A stretch of DNA of 22,232 bases from Lachnospiraceae bacterium (GCA_019424135.1 JAHYZZ010000006.1:8700-30931), one strand, 5' to 3'. Shown: positions 1 through 7,566, counted from the stretch's first letter. Notes: generated from the letters alone by a model not told the origin. Translations and numbers: made by a program.

Positions 1-362
1 CGCGGATTTCTGTTTTGATCAATTGCGGTTTTATGGAACCGGAGCAAAACGATACCGCTGTAAAAATGATTCGTTTTTTTGGCAAAGAGCATGGCTATCC
101 TTTTGGATCACTTCTGCAGATTGGAAGCGGAGAAGCTATTTTAAGTACTCCGCTTAGAGGGTTTGCCATTCGGAAAATCAAAAAACTGGCAGTTTCTATT
201 TCTATGGGAAGAAGTGTCAATCTGAAAACGACTCTGCCGATCCCCAAGAAAATGTTTGTGAAAGCCTCGGCGAGGTATTGGGAGAATTATGGAAAAAGAT
301 ATGGCACAACACGAGAGCAGATGTCTATCATGGAAATAGAAAAAGAAGAAACAAAGGCATAA
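1..362 (+). CDS. Flavodoxin-like NAD(P)H-dependent oxidoreductase, C-terminal part
   Basis: The reading frame is open from base 3, so this is the 3' part of a gene that begins before the window; the TTG at 15 is not a credible start. About 119 residues remain. The stretch V-L-I-N-C-G-F near the edge, followed by an amphipathic helix and a G-S-G-E-A-I segment about 35 residues later, resembles the C-terminal half of WrbA/NADPH-dependent FMN reductase-like proteins common in Clostridia, which bind flavin and reduce small acceptors. The tail is lysine- and glutamate-rich. The FMN phosphate-binding N-terminus is outside the window, so the family call rests on this tail only. No clear terminator follows in the 105 bases before the next gene, which begins with its own possible promoter. 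Confidence 0.55.
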   Translation, partial: RISVLINCGFMEPEQNDTAVKMIRFFGKEHGYPFGSLLQIGSGEAILSTPLRGFAIRKIKKLAVSISMGRSVNLKTTLPIPKKMFVKASARYWENYGKRYGTTREQMSIMEIEKEETKA

Positions 363-389
363 TATCAAGGGCATTCTTCCTTCATTTTT

Positions 390-419
390 TCTACATTTTT
401 ATGGAAACTAGGTTATAAT
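390..419 (+). promoter_or_regulatory. Possible sigma-A promoter of the cytidylate kinase-like operon
   Basis: A perfect TATAAT (414-419) lies 48 bases before the start codon at 468. The best -35 candidate is TCTACA (390-395) with an 18-base spacer, matching TTGACA at four positions. The -10 is convincing and the -35 weak. Confidence 0.35.
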
Positions 420-467
420 AGTAAAAAGAAACGTAGTTGATAGTTTGATAAGGAAGGGGGATTGGCT

Positions 468-1082
468 ATGACAGGGAACAGAATTATGACAATCGGACGT
501 GAGTTTGGGAGCGGCGGCCACGAGATCGGAAACAGGATTGCTACCAGGCTTGATATTCCACTTTATGACAACAATCTGATTCGAATGGTAGCGGAAAAAC
601 TGGATATTCGGGAAGAGACAGCAAGGGCAGTGGATGAGACCACATTAAACAGCTTCTTGACCGGATTCGTTCTAGAGCCTATCGAGCAGGCCAGTCAGCT
701 GAATGGGATAGAATATGTTCCAACGCTGAATCAGCAGGTATATGAACTGCAGTGCGATATTATCCGCAGACTGGCCGACAGAGGACCTTGTATTATTGTA
801 GGAAGATGCGCAGATTTTGTACTTAGGGATCACGAAAACTGCGTCAATGTTTTTATTTGTGCCGATTGGGAGGACCGAGTAAAACGGATCGCAAAGAAAT
901 ACGATATTTCTGAGCGCAAAGCGGAAAATAAAATCAGGAAAATGGATCGGGAACGTAGAAATTACTACGAATCTCATACCGGTCTGGAGTGGGGAAGCAT
1001 TGATTCCCACCACATGCTGATCAATGTCAGCCGTCTTGGGATGGAGCGGACGGTGGACATCCTGGAAAAAATCTATTGGTAG
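468..1082 (+). CDS. Cytidylate kinase-like family protein
   Basis: A 204-residue protein. The start is the ATG at 468, because the ribosome binding site AAGGAAGGGGG (450-460) is seven bases upstream; the in-frame TTG at 462 is too close. Residues 10-17 read GREFGSGG, the modified P-loop of the AAK6-like/cytidylate kinase-like family. A central I-I-V-G-R-C segment followed by an arginine-rich R-V-K-R-I stretch and a D-R-E-R-R-N-Y-Y segment fits the lid and substrate region of nucleoside monophosphate kinases. Members are expected to bind ATP and phosphorylate a nucleotide or related small molecule, but the true substrate of this subfamily is not established. It lies 12 bases before the cysteine desulfurase-like gene, suggesting co-transcription. 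It is distinct from canonical Cmk, which is normally encoded elsewhere. Confidence 0.8.
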   Translation: MTGNRIMTIGREFGSGGHEIGNRIATRLDIPLYDNNLIRMVAEKLDIREETARAVDETTLNSFLTGFVLEPIEQASQLNGIEYVPTLNQQVYELQCDIIRRLADRGPCIIVGRCADFVLRDHENCVNVFICADWEDRVKRIAKKYDISERKAENKIRKMDRERRNYYESHTGLEWGSIDSHHMLINVSRLGMERTVDILEKIYW

Positions 1083-1094
1083 AGGCGTAGTTGT

Positions 1095-2255
1095 ATGGAT
1101 AAAAAGACATATTTTGACAATGGGAGTACCTCCTGGCCAAAGGCGCCGGGAGTGGCAGAGGCGGTCTCGGATCTGCTGGTGAACGGAGCTTTTAATATCA
1201 ATCGTGGAAATTATGAGGGTGCGTATGAGGTGGCGGGCCGTGTGCTGGATACCCGGGAAAAACTGGCGCGGATGTTCCAGGTAGAGGATTCCAGACGTGT
1301 GATCTTTACACCGGGGGTAACCTGCTCGCTGAATTATTTCATCAAAGGCTTCCTGAAAGAAGGGGATCATGTGCTGGTAACCGGTCTGGAGCATAATGCG
1401 GTGATGCGGCCCTTACACCAGATGAGAACCAAAGGAGTGTCTTATGATGTGATTCCGGTGGATCGCCAGGGCAATCTGAACACAGAAGCGGCAGAGGCGC
1501 TGGTACGTCCGAATACAAAGGCAGTGATCGCATCCCATGCTTCGAACGTATGTGGAACAGTCGTCCCGATTGAAGAATTGGGAGAACTCTGCAGACGCAG
1601 ACATCTGTTTTTTGTGGTGGACACGGCGCAGACCGCAGGTACGTTAAAGATCGATATGCCGGGCAGCAAGATTGATCTGCTGGCTTTTGCAGGGCACAAG
1701 GGCCTTCTGGGACCGCAGGGTGTCGGAGGTTTCCTGATTTCTGAAGAGCTGGATCGGGAGATGGAACCGCTTCTTGCAGGAGGGACCGGGAGCCAGTCTG
1801 ATTCTCTGGAAATGCCGGATCAGCTTCCGGACAAGTATGAGAGCGGAACGATGAACCTGCCTGGGATCATCGGACTTCACGCAGCCCTTTCTTACCTGGA
1901 GAAGACCGGGATAGACGTACTCCGAAAAAAGAAGATGGAGCTGACAGGGTATTTTCTGGAGCAGGCCGCGCAATTAGAGGGGATCCGGATTGTAGGAAGA
2001 CCAGATACCGAGAAACGGGTGGCCGTTGTATCACTGGATTTTCAGACCGTAGATAATGCGGTGGCGGCATTTGAGCTGGAGAGAAGAGCCGGGATCATGA
2101 CGCGGGTAGGACTTCATTGTTCCCCCCTGGCCCATCAGTCTCTGGGTACATTTCCCCAAGGGACAGTAAGATTTGCGTTCAGTGCGTGCAATACCCGGGA
2201 GGAAATAGATGTCTGTATCGCCGTACTTAAGGAACTCTTATCAGAAGTGGGATAG
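1095..2255 (+). CDS. Class V aminotransferase-fold cysteine desulfurase family protein
   Basis: A 386-residue PLP enzyme of the NifS/SufS superfamily, closest in pattern to the 'cysteine desulfurase family protein' group of Firmicutes. Visible landmarks: Y-F-D-N-G-S-T near the N-terminus, E-H-N (99-101) with the His expected to stack on PLP, V-V-D-T-A-Q-T-A-G with Asp176, and F-A-G-H-K-G with Lys202 as the likely Schiff-base lysine. Cys342 in G-L-H-C-S-P is in the place of the persulfide-forming cysteine. The expected reaction is release of sulfur from cysteine as a protein persulfide plus alanine; selenocysteine use is possible but not shown. A weak GAGG overlaps the previous stop codon, nine bases before the ATG. 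No scaffold (IscU/SufU) gene is adjacent, so a general Fe-S assembly role is not supported by context; the neighbours point to a dedicated acceptor. Confidence 0.85.
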   Translation: MDKKTYFDNGSTSWPKAPGVAEAVSDLLVNGAFNINRGNYEGAYEVAGRVLDTREKLARMFQVEDSRRVIFTPGVTCSLNYFIKGFLKEGDHVLVTGLEHNAVMRPLHQMRTKGVSYDVIPVDRQGNLNTEAAEALVRPNTKAVIASHASNVCGTVVPIEELGELCRRRHLFFVVDTAQTAGTLKIDMPGSKIDLLAFAGHKGLLGPQGVGGFLISEELDREMEPLLAGGTGSQSDSLEMPDQLPDKYESGTMNLPGIIGLHAALSYLEKTGIDVLRKKKMELTGYFLEQAAQLEGIRIVGRPDTEKRVAVVSLDFQTVDNAVAAFELERRAGIMTRVGLHCSPLAHQSLGTFPQGTVRFAFSACNTREEIDVCIAVLKELLSEVG

Positions 2256-2388
2256 ATGATAGAAATTATCTATAAATAATAAAAATGAGAATAAGAAATC
2301 AATAAGGGATTTGAGGAAGTCTGGTTGTTTCCTCTGGGAAAAAGTGTTACGTTTATTTTATAAATGTAAGACAAAGGAGGAAAAAATA

Positions 2389-3663
2389 ATGGCAGACAAT
2401 CGGAAAATGTGGAGTGATCTCGGAATGAATCTGGAGCTGCATGATCAGTTATGCGAGGTCCTTCCACAGGCGTTTGGGGATGTTTTTCTGTCTCAGGAGA
2501 ACCGGCCGGAGGGGATGGATTACTATAACATGGTAGTGGCAGACATTCACGGGATTCGCCCGGCAGAGCTGATCGAACATCAGAAAAAGGGAGGAAAGGT
2601 GTTTGGTACTTTCTGTGTGTATGTTCCCGATGAAGTGATCTTTGCGGCAGATGCCATTGCCACAGGACTTTGCGGAGGCTCACAGTTCTGGGTACCGGGA
2701 GGAGAAAAGGTGCTTCCGACCAATACCTGTCCTTTGATTAAAGCTTCTGTAGGCGCAAGGCTGGACCGGACTTGTCCGTTTTTCAGGATCGCGGATATGT
2801 ATATCGGAGAGACGACCTGTGATGGAAAGAAAAAGGCATGGGAAATCTTAAGTGAGGATGTTCCGGTATACGTGATGGATCTTCCGCAGATGAAACGGGC
2901 AAAAGATGTGAAGGCCTGGGCAGAAGAGATTACTGCGTTAAAAGATAAGGTTGAAGAATTTACCGGAAATAAAGTGACGGCAGAGAAGCTTTCGGAGAGC
3001 ATCAGGCTGATCAATGACAAGAGAAGAGCTCTGGAGAGACTTTACAACTGCAGGAAGAGTGAAAACCTTCCGATCAGCGGTACAGATGCCCTGGTTATCT
3101 CACAGATTGCCTTCTATGACGATCCGGCAAGATTTACCCAGATGACCAATAAACTGTGCGATGAGCTGGAGCAGAGGATCAAAGACGGTGTCAGTGTCGT
3201 GCCGGCAGGAACCAAGAGGATCATGTTGACAGGAACACCTCTCGCAATCCCGAACTGGAAGCTTCATAACATCGTAGAAACCAGTGGAGCAGTTATTGTC
3301 TGTGAAGAAATGTGTACTGGAACGCGGTACTTTGAGAATCTGGTGGACGAGACAAAGGAGACAGTCGAAGACCAGATCCAGGCGATTGCAGAGCGTTACA
3401 TGAAGATCAACTGTGCATGCTTCACCCCGAATCATGGACGTATCGACGATATTCTCCGTCTGGCGAAAGAATACAAAGTAGACGGTATCATTGATGTAAA
3501 TCTTAAATTCTGTAACCTCTATGATACCGAAGGATACTTCGTAGAGCGTGCAATGAAAGAAGCAGGCATTCCGGTACTCGGTATCGAAACCGACTATACC
3601 GACAGCGATGCACAGCAGCTGAGAACAAGAGTCAGCGCATTTGTAGAAATGCTGAATCATTAA
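2389..3663 (+). CDS. 2-hydroxyacyl-CoA dehydratase/double-cubane-cluster protein-like (HgdB family)
   Basis: A 424-residue protein; the start is the ATG at 2389, preceded by AAAGGAGG (2373-2380), not an upstream in-frame TTG. It belongs to the HgdB/FldB/BcrC/YjiM superfamily of Fe-S proteins. Cysteines 76, 95, 114, 129, 144, 309, 342 and 375 align one for one with those of the protein at 8211-9362, including the motifs T-C-P-L-I-K, T-C-P-F-F and G-E-T-T-C-D-G-K-K-K; extra cysteines occur at 305 and 344. This many conserved cysteines suits either a [4Fe-4S] dehydratase subunit or a double-cubane [8Fe-9S] protein. There is no adjacent second dehydratase subunit and no CoA-transferase, which argues against a fermentative 2-hydroxyacyl-CoA dehydratase. 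It is followed 17 bases later by DUF3343 and preceded by a cysteine desulfurase-like gene, which suggests a reductive step in sulfur or selenium handling. The reaction is unknown. Confidence 0.85.
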   Translation: MADNRKMWSDLGMNLELHDQLCEVLPQAFGDVFLSQENRPEGMDYYNMVVADIHGIRPAELIEHQKKGGKVFGTFCVYVPDEVIFAADAIATGLCGGSQFWVPGGEKVLPTNTCPLIKASVGARLDRTCPFFRIADMYIGETTCDGKKKAWEILSEDVPVYVMDLPQMKRAKDVKAWAEEITALKDKVEEFTGNKVTAEKLSESIRLINDKRRALERLYNCRKSENLPISGTDALVISQIAFYDDPARFTQMTNKLCDELEQRIKDGVSVVPAGTKRIMLTGTPLAIPNWKLHNIVETSGAVIVCEEMCTGTRYFENLVDETKETVEDQIQAIAERYMKINCACFTPNHGRIDDILRLAKEYKVDGIIDVNLKFCNLYDTEGYFVERAMKEAGIPVLGIETDYTDSDAQQLRTRVSAFVEMLNH

Positions 3664-3680
3664 AAGAAGGATGGTGTCAC

Positions 3681-3941
3681 ATGCAGCAGATGCAGCATTA
3701 CGTGATTTTTCCAAATCATGACAATGGCATGCGGCTCTATCAGGAATTAAAGAAGCAGGGAATCCCGGCCACGATTTCACCTACGCCTCGCGCGGTGAGT
3801 AAGTGCTGCGGGATTTCTCTGATGATAGACGAAAAAGACGTGGCCGCCGTAGAAAGCTGCGCCAGAGAAAAAAAGATTGAGATCCTCCAGATCGCGGCGA
3901 TTGAGCGAGATCTCAACCCCAGAAGAGACCGCTACTGTTAA
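3681..3941 (+). CDS. DUF3343 protein (putative Se/S carrier-like)
   Basis: An 86-residue protein beginning with a beta strand (H-Y-V-I-F-P-N-H) followed by a helix, then T-P-R-A-V-S-K-C-C-G-I-S-L with adjacent Cys42 and Cys43. This short layout with a 'PR..S..CG' motif is that of DUF3343, annotated in databases as a putative selenium/sulfur carrier-like domain; the conserved cysteine is the obvious candidate to hold a persulfide or selenide. Cys60 and a C-terminal Cys86 are also present. AAGGATGG precedes the ATG at 3681; an in-frame ATG at 3690 is an alternative. The TAA stop codon is the first three bases of a large palindrome, so the end of this gene and that repeat are physically fused. 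It probably works with the two genes upstream. The carrier role is inferred from family naming and context only. Confidence 0.75.
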   Translation: MQQMQHYVIFPNHDNGMRLYQELKKQGIPATISPTPRAVSKCCGISLMIDEKDVAAVESCAREKKIEILQIAAIERDLNPRRDRYC

Positions 3942-3983
3942 TCGGGGACGTACACCTTTTGCAAAGGTGTACGTCCCCGATTA
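3939..3983. repeat. Perfect 21-bp-arm palindrome, family copy 1 (possible bidirectional terminator)
   Basis: Left arm 3939-3959 and right arm 3963-3983 are perfect reverse complements around the 3-base loop TGC. The inner core is GGACGTACACCTTT and its complement. The element fills the whole gap between two convergent genes: its first TAA is the stop codon of the DUF3343 gene and it ends one base from the aldehyde dehydrogenase stop codon. There is no U-tract on either strand, so it is not a textbook intrinsic terminator, though such a stem could still block transcription from both sides. A second copy lies at 10180-10222. Confidence 0.9.
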
Positions 3984-3984
3984 A

Positions 3985-5364
3985 CTATTTCAGGAAGAAG
4001 CGTATCATTTTCTGATGGAGTTTTCGATAGGGCTGGTAGCGCATGGGCAGATCCAACCAGGTTTTTTTGTCTACGATGCTCTTGTAATGGGAAAAGGTAT
4101 CAAAACCGATTTTTCCGTGATATGCTCCCATACCGCTTTCGCCGAAGCCTCCAAAGCCCATCTGTGTTGTAGCAAGATGGATGATCGTATCATTGATGCA
4201 TCCGCCGCCGAACCCACAATGTGAAATGACTTTTTTGGCGGCGGTCTTGTCGGAGGTGAAGATATAAAGTGCCAGTGGGTGCGGTCTGGCGTTGATGTTG
4301 TGGATTACTTCATCTAAGCTGTCAAAAATTAGGATGGGCATGACAGGACCGAAAATCTCTTCCTGCATGACGGCATCTGCGAAGGTGACATTATCAAGGA
4401 CGGTGGGTTCAATGCGAAGTGTCCTGCGGTCGGATTTCCCACCATGTACCACTTTCGTTTCTTCGATCAGTCCAAGGATCCGGTCAAAATGCTTTTCATT
4501 GATAATTTTCCCGTAATTTGAGTTGTGAAGTGGCTGTTTGCCATACTGCTTCTGGATCTGTTTTTTGACTTCTTTGATCAGCTTGTCTTTGACAGAACGT
4601 TGGCAGTAGACATAATCCGGTGCGACACAAGTCTGCCCGCAGTTTAGATATTTACCGAATACAATTCGTCTGGCAGCGAGCTTTATATCTGCGCTCTTAT
4701 CGATGATACAAGGACTTTTTCCACCAAGTTCCAGTGTGACTGGCGTCAGATGTTCTGCTGCATTTTTCATCACTTCTTTTCCAACAGACTGACTGCCGGT
4801 AAAGAAAATGTAATCAAAATGCTCTTTCAGAAGGTAGGTGTTTTCTGCCCGTCCGCCAGTGACGACTGCCACATACTGGGGGTCAAAGCACTGGGAAAGG
4901 ATCTGCAAGATCACATCACTGGTGTGAGGTGAATAGGCACTTGGCTTTACCACTGCGGTATTTCCGGCTGCCAGAGCATCCACCAGTGGGGAAAGGGTCA
5001 GCATAAATGGATAATTCCAGGGACTCATGACCAATACCACACCGTGAGGCGACGGTTTTTGATAGCTGCGGGAAGGAAACTGCGAAAGAGGTGTCCGGAC
5101 CGTTTTTTCTTTGGCAAACCGGCGCACATGCTTTAGCATATAGCTGATCTCTTCTAGCACCATCCCGGTTTCACACATATAACTTTCGAAACTGCTTTTT
5201 CCCAAGTCCCTTTTTAGGGCTGCATGGATTTCCTTTTCGCATTCAGAAATAACGGCATACAGCCGTTTCAGCGCATCGATACGCGCGCTGACAGGGAGCG
5301 TGGCTCCTGTCTGAAAATATTTTCTTTGCATTGTGACAAGGTCTTTAATTTCTTGTTCTGTCAT
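3985..5364 (-). CDS. Aldehyde dehydrogenase (class 3-like)
   Basis: A 459-residue NAD(P)-dependent aldehyde dehydrogenase that oxidises an aldehyde to the acid. Visible motifs in order: S-P-W-N-Y-P-F with Asn117, V-V-K-P-S with Lys140 for cofactor binding, F-F-T-G-S (about 187-191), L-E-L-G-G-K-S-P with general base Glu212, and N-C-G-Q-T-C-V-A-P with catalytic Cys246. The E-I-F-G-P-V segment follows at the expected place. The length, shorter than the roughly 490-500 residues of most bacterial ALDHs, and the absence of an extra N-terminal arm fit the class 3/YwdH-like branch. AAAGGAGA precedes the ATG. It starts 14 bases after the stop of the alcohol dehydrogenase gene on the same strand, so the two are probably one operon that interconverts an alcohol, its aldehyde and its acid. 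The actual substrate cannot be read from sequence. Confidence 0.92.
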   Translation of the reverse strand: MTEQEIKDLVTMQRKYFQTGATLPVSARIDALKRLYAVISECEKEIHAALKRDLGKSSFESYMCETGMVLEEISYMLKHVRRFAKEKTVRTPLSQFPSRSYQKPSPHGVVLVMSPWNYPFMLTLSPLVDALAAGNTAVVKPSAYSPHTSDVILQILSQCFDPQYVAVVTGGRAENTYLLKEHFDYIFFTGSQSVGKEVMKNAAEHLTPVTLELGGKSPCIIDKSADIKLAARRIVFGKYLNCGQTCVAPDYVYCQRSVKDKLIKEVKKQIQKQYGKQPLHNSNYGKIINEKHFDRILGLIEETKVVHGGKSDRRTLRIEPTVLDNVTFADAVMQEEIFGPVMPILIFDSLDEVIHNINARPHPLALYIFTSDKTAAKKVISHCGFGGGCINDTIIHLATTQMGFGGFGESGMGAYHGKIGFDTFSHYKSIVDKKTWLDLPMRYQPYRKLHQKMIRFFLK

Positions 5365-5378
5365 GGGGGTTCTCCTTT

Positions 5379-6596
5379 CTAAGCGGATTCTTTTGATTCA
5401 TCCATTAGCATATAATAGAAGGGTTCCAGTTCTGCTGCGTTCATCAGTACGGGAACAGGATAGAGAGGATTGGCTTCTTTGTCAGCATAGTGTGCCAGTT
5501 TTGGAATATCTTCCTCCTGAATCTCCCCAATCCGGTCTCCAATTCCGAAGCGCTTTTTCATATCCTTGATAGCTTGGATAAACCGTGCGGCTGCTTCCTC
5601 GTGAGGGGTATCTTTCTTAGCCAGTCCGGCTGCGATCGCCAGGTGGTATAGTTTTTTATGGATTTTCTTTCCGTAGGCTTCCAGAACCATGGGAAGGATC
5701 ACCGCATTGGCAAGCCCATGGGGGACATTGTATTCGCCACCAAGGGAATGTGCAATGGCATGGATATATCCCACATAGGATTTTGTAAATGCGCAGCCGG
5801 CATAAAAAGAGGCATGTAGCATATTACGGCGTGCGTCCACGTTACTGCCGTCTGTATATACGATGTCGATGTTTTCAAAGATCAATTTCACTGCCAGCAG
5901 GGCGTCTTTTCTTGTCCCGTAAGTAGTGGAATTTCCGATGTAAGCTTCAACTGCGTGGGTCAGGGCATCCATTCCTGTTGTAGCGGTAATGAAGGGAGGA
6001 AGGCTTAAGGTTACCTTTGGATCTAGTACAGCATATCGTGGAATCAGCGGAAAATCATTGATAGCATATTTATAACGAGTCTGGGCATCTGTGATAACAG
6101 CCGCCAGTGTGGTCTCGCTTCCGGTTCCGGCGGTGGTTGGGACTGCCATGAGCAGTGGCAGTTTTTTATGTATTTTAAGGATACCTTTCATTTTAGCAAG
6201 GGACTGCCTTGGTTTTGCGATACGGGCGCCGACTGCCTTGGCACAGTCCATACTGGAGCCGCCGCCAAAGCCGATGATACAGTCACAGCCACTGCTTAAG
6301 TAGAGATCCATGGCTTCTGCCACATTGTCAGTCGTGGGATTTGCCACTGTTTTGTCATAAATACAGTATGGAATCTTTACAAGTTCCAATGCCTTTTCCA
6401 GACGTCTGGTCAGACCAAGCTTTCGGATACCGGCATCGGTGATGATCAAAACTTTGCTGCATTTTTTGTTTTGGATGATTTCCGGCAGAGATTTTACACT
6501 GCCTACGATTTTAGGTTTGCGATATGGCAGGAAAGGCAGGGCGATTTTTAGACCTGTCTGAAAGGTCCTGCAATATATTTTTTTTAGTTTATTCAT
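5379..6596 (-). CDS. Iron-containing alcohol dehydrogenase
   Basis: A 405-residue group III (Fe-dependent) alcohol dehydrogenase. The N-terminal half is Rossmann-like, with G-F-G-G-G-S-S-M-D (109-117) for NAD(P) binding and P-T-T-A-G-T-G-S-E (153-161). The metal site is complete by comparison with FucO: Asp210 and His214 in G-M-D-A-L-T-H-A-V-E, His279 in Y-I-H-A-I-A-H, and His293 in V-P-H-G-L-A-N-A. It reversibly reduces an aldehyde to an alcohol. GGAAAGGA precedes the ATG, and a good promoter lies about 50-75 bases upstream. The N-terminus (M-N-K-L-K-K-I-Y-C-R) is basic and hydrophobic but lacks a clear signal peptide. It is the first gene of a two-gene operon with the aldehyde dehydrogenase and is transcribed divergently from the HAD phosphatase gene. 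Butanol, ethanol or propanediol substrates cannot be distinguished. Confidence 0.93.
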   Translation of the reverse strand: MNKLKKIYCRTFQTGLKIALPFLPYRKPKIVGSVKSLPEIIQNKKCSKVLIITDAGIRKLGLTRRLEKALELVKIPYCIYDKTVANPTTDNVAEAMDLYLSSGCDCIIGFGGGSSMDCAKAVGARIAKPRQSLAKMKGILKIHKKLPLLMAVPTTAGTGSETTLAAVITDAQTRYKYAINDFPLIPRYAVLDPKVTLSLPPFITATTGMDALTHAVEAYIGNSTTYGTRKDALLAVKLIFENIDIVYTDGSNVDARRNMLHASFYAGCAFTKSYVGYIHAIAHSLGGEYNVPHGLANAVILPMVLEAYGKKIHKKLYHLAIAAGLAKKDTPHEEAAARFIQAIKDMKKRFGIGDRIGEIQEEDIPKLAHYADKEANPLYPVPVLMNAAELEPFYYMLMDESKESA

Positions 6597-6643
6597 AACA
6601 ACAGATCCTTTCCGGTGCTTTATGATATATTTTTACCAGAAAA

Positions 6644-6672
6644 ATATTAGCAGTTGCAGAGGGGTTTGTCAA
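6644..6672 (-). promoter_or_regulatory. Promoter of the alcohol/aldehyde dehydrogenase operon
   Basis: On the minus strand a perfect TTGACA (6667-6672) is followed after exactly 17 bases by TAATAT (6644-6649). It lies 48 bases before the alcohol dehydrogenase start and back to back with the promoter of the divergent HAD gene. Confidence 0.6.
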
Positions 6673-6683
6673 TAAAACCGGGG

Positions 6684-6713
6684 TTGTCAGACCAGAGAAA
6701 AAGTGGCTATAAT
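6684..6713 (+). promoter_or_regulatory. Promoter of the HAD phosphatase-greA operon
   Basis: TTGTCA (6684-6689), an 18-base spacer and a perfect TATAAT (6708-6713), 35 bases before the ATG at 6749. Its -35 box is only 11 bases from the -35 box of the divergent promoter, and both sit inside a direct repeat of the form GGGGTT(T)GTCA. Confidence 0.6.
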
Positions 6714-6748
6714 AATGAATACGGCAGGATGATGAAAGAAGGAATCAA

Positions 6749-7546
6749 ATGATGAAAAAACAATCAGCATTATTTTTTGATATCGATGGAACGCTTCTGA
6801 GTGAAAAGACAAAAGAAATCCCTGCCAGTACAGTACAGGCGCTGAAGAAAGCAAAGCAACAGGGACATGTTGTATTCGTTAATACGGGAAGGACGCTGTG
6901 TAGTGTGCCGGTAAAGGTAAAAAGTCTGGAGTTTGACGGGCTTTTGTGCGGCTGTGGGACTTATCTTATGTTTCATAATGAAGTTCTCTTGGAACATGCC
7001 ATTCCCAAGGAAAGGGGAGACCGCTATATTGATGCCATGAAAAAGTATCGGATCGACGGATTTCTGGAAGGAACGGAGGATGTCTACTTTTCAGAACGGA
7101 TCAGTCGGTTTGAAAATGTGGAAAGCACACGGCGCTACATGGCGTCCATGGGGCTTGGCGTAGAGAGAGCATATGAGAAAAAAGGATTCCGGTATGATAA
7201 GATCTTGATCTGTACCGATGAGAACAGCGAAAAGGCTCCGTTTTTTGATGCGATTGCAGAGGACCTGACGCCTCTGGACCGGCAGCGGGGAGTGTATGAA
7301 TGTATTCAGAAGAATTATTCCAAGGCGACAGCCATTGAATACATGCGGCAGTATTTGGGATTAGAGAAGGATCAGATCTATGTGTTTGGGGACAGCAGCA
7401 ATGATCTGTCCATGTTTGAGTATGCGGATCATGCCGTGGCTATGGGGGAGCATGATCTGGTACTGGAGCCATATACGGAGTATGTGACCGATACGGTAGA
7501 GCGCGATGGTGTAGAAAAGGCGATGAAATATTATTGTTTAATATAA
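6749..7546 (+). CDS. Cof-type HAD-IIB family phosphatase
   Basis: A 265-residue cytosolic phosphatase of the haloacid dehalogenase superfamily with a C2 cap (Cof subfamily). Motif I is F-F-D-I-D-G-T with nucleophile Asp11 and Asp13; motif II is V-N-T-G-R-T; the conserved Lys appears in N-Y-S-K-A-T-A; motif III/IV is F-G-D-S-S-N-D near residue 215. Relatives hydrolyse sugar phosphates, pyridoxal phosphate, FMN or similar metabolites with low specificity. The start could be the ATG at 6749 or the next codon, also ATG, at 6752; AAGAAGGA (6737-6743) is five or eight bases away. It is 20 bases upstream of the greA-like gene and probably co-transcribed. No contextual hint of the natural substrate. 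Confidence 0.9.
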   Translation: MMKKQSALFFDIDGTLLSEKTKEIPASTVQALKKAKQQGHVVFVNTGRTLCSVPVKVKSLEFDGLLCGCGTYLMFHNEVLLEHAIPKERGDRYIDAMKKYRIDGFLEGTEDVYFSERISRFENVESTRRYMASMGLGVERAYEKKGFRYDKILICTDENSEKAPFFDAIAEDLTPLDRQRGVYECIQKNYSKATAIEYMRQYLGLEKDQIYVFGDSSNDLSMFEYADHAVAMGEHDLVLEPYTEYVTDTVERDGVEKAMKYYCLI

Positions 7547-7566
7547 AAAGGAAAGGAAGGATTTGG

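Noticed and set aside
672..1394. Minus-strand open frame of 240 codons
   Set aside because: It is antisense to the cytidylate kinase-like and desulfurase-like genes, which carry clear family motifs.
2389..3663. Classical fermentative 2-hydroxyacyl-CoA dehydratase system
   Set aside because: No partner alpha/beta subunit, CoA-transferase, 2-hydroxyacid dehydrogenase or acyl-CoA dehydrogenase gene is nearby.
3681..3941. Possible selenocysteine (in-frame UGA) in the module genes
   Set aside because: No in-frame TGA interrupts any of the module genes, so selenium use, if any, is not through selenocysteine in these proteins.
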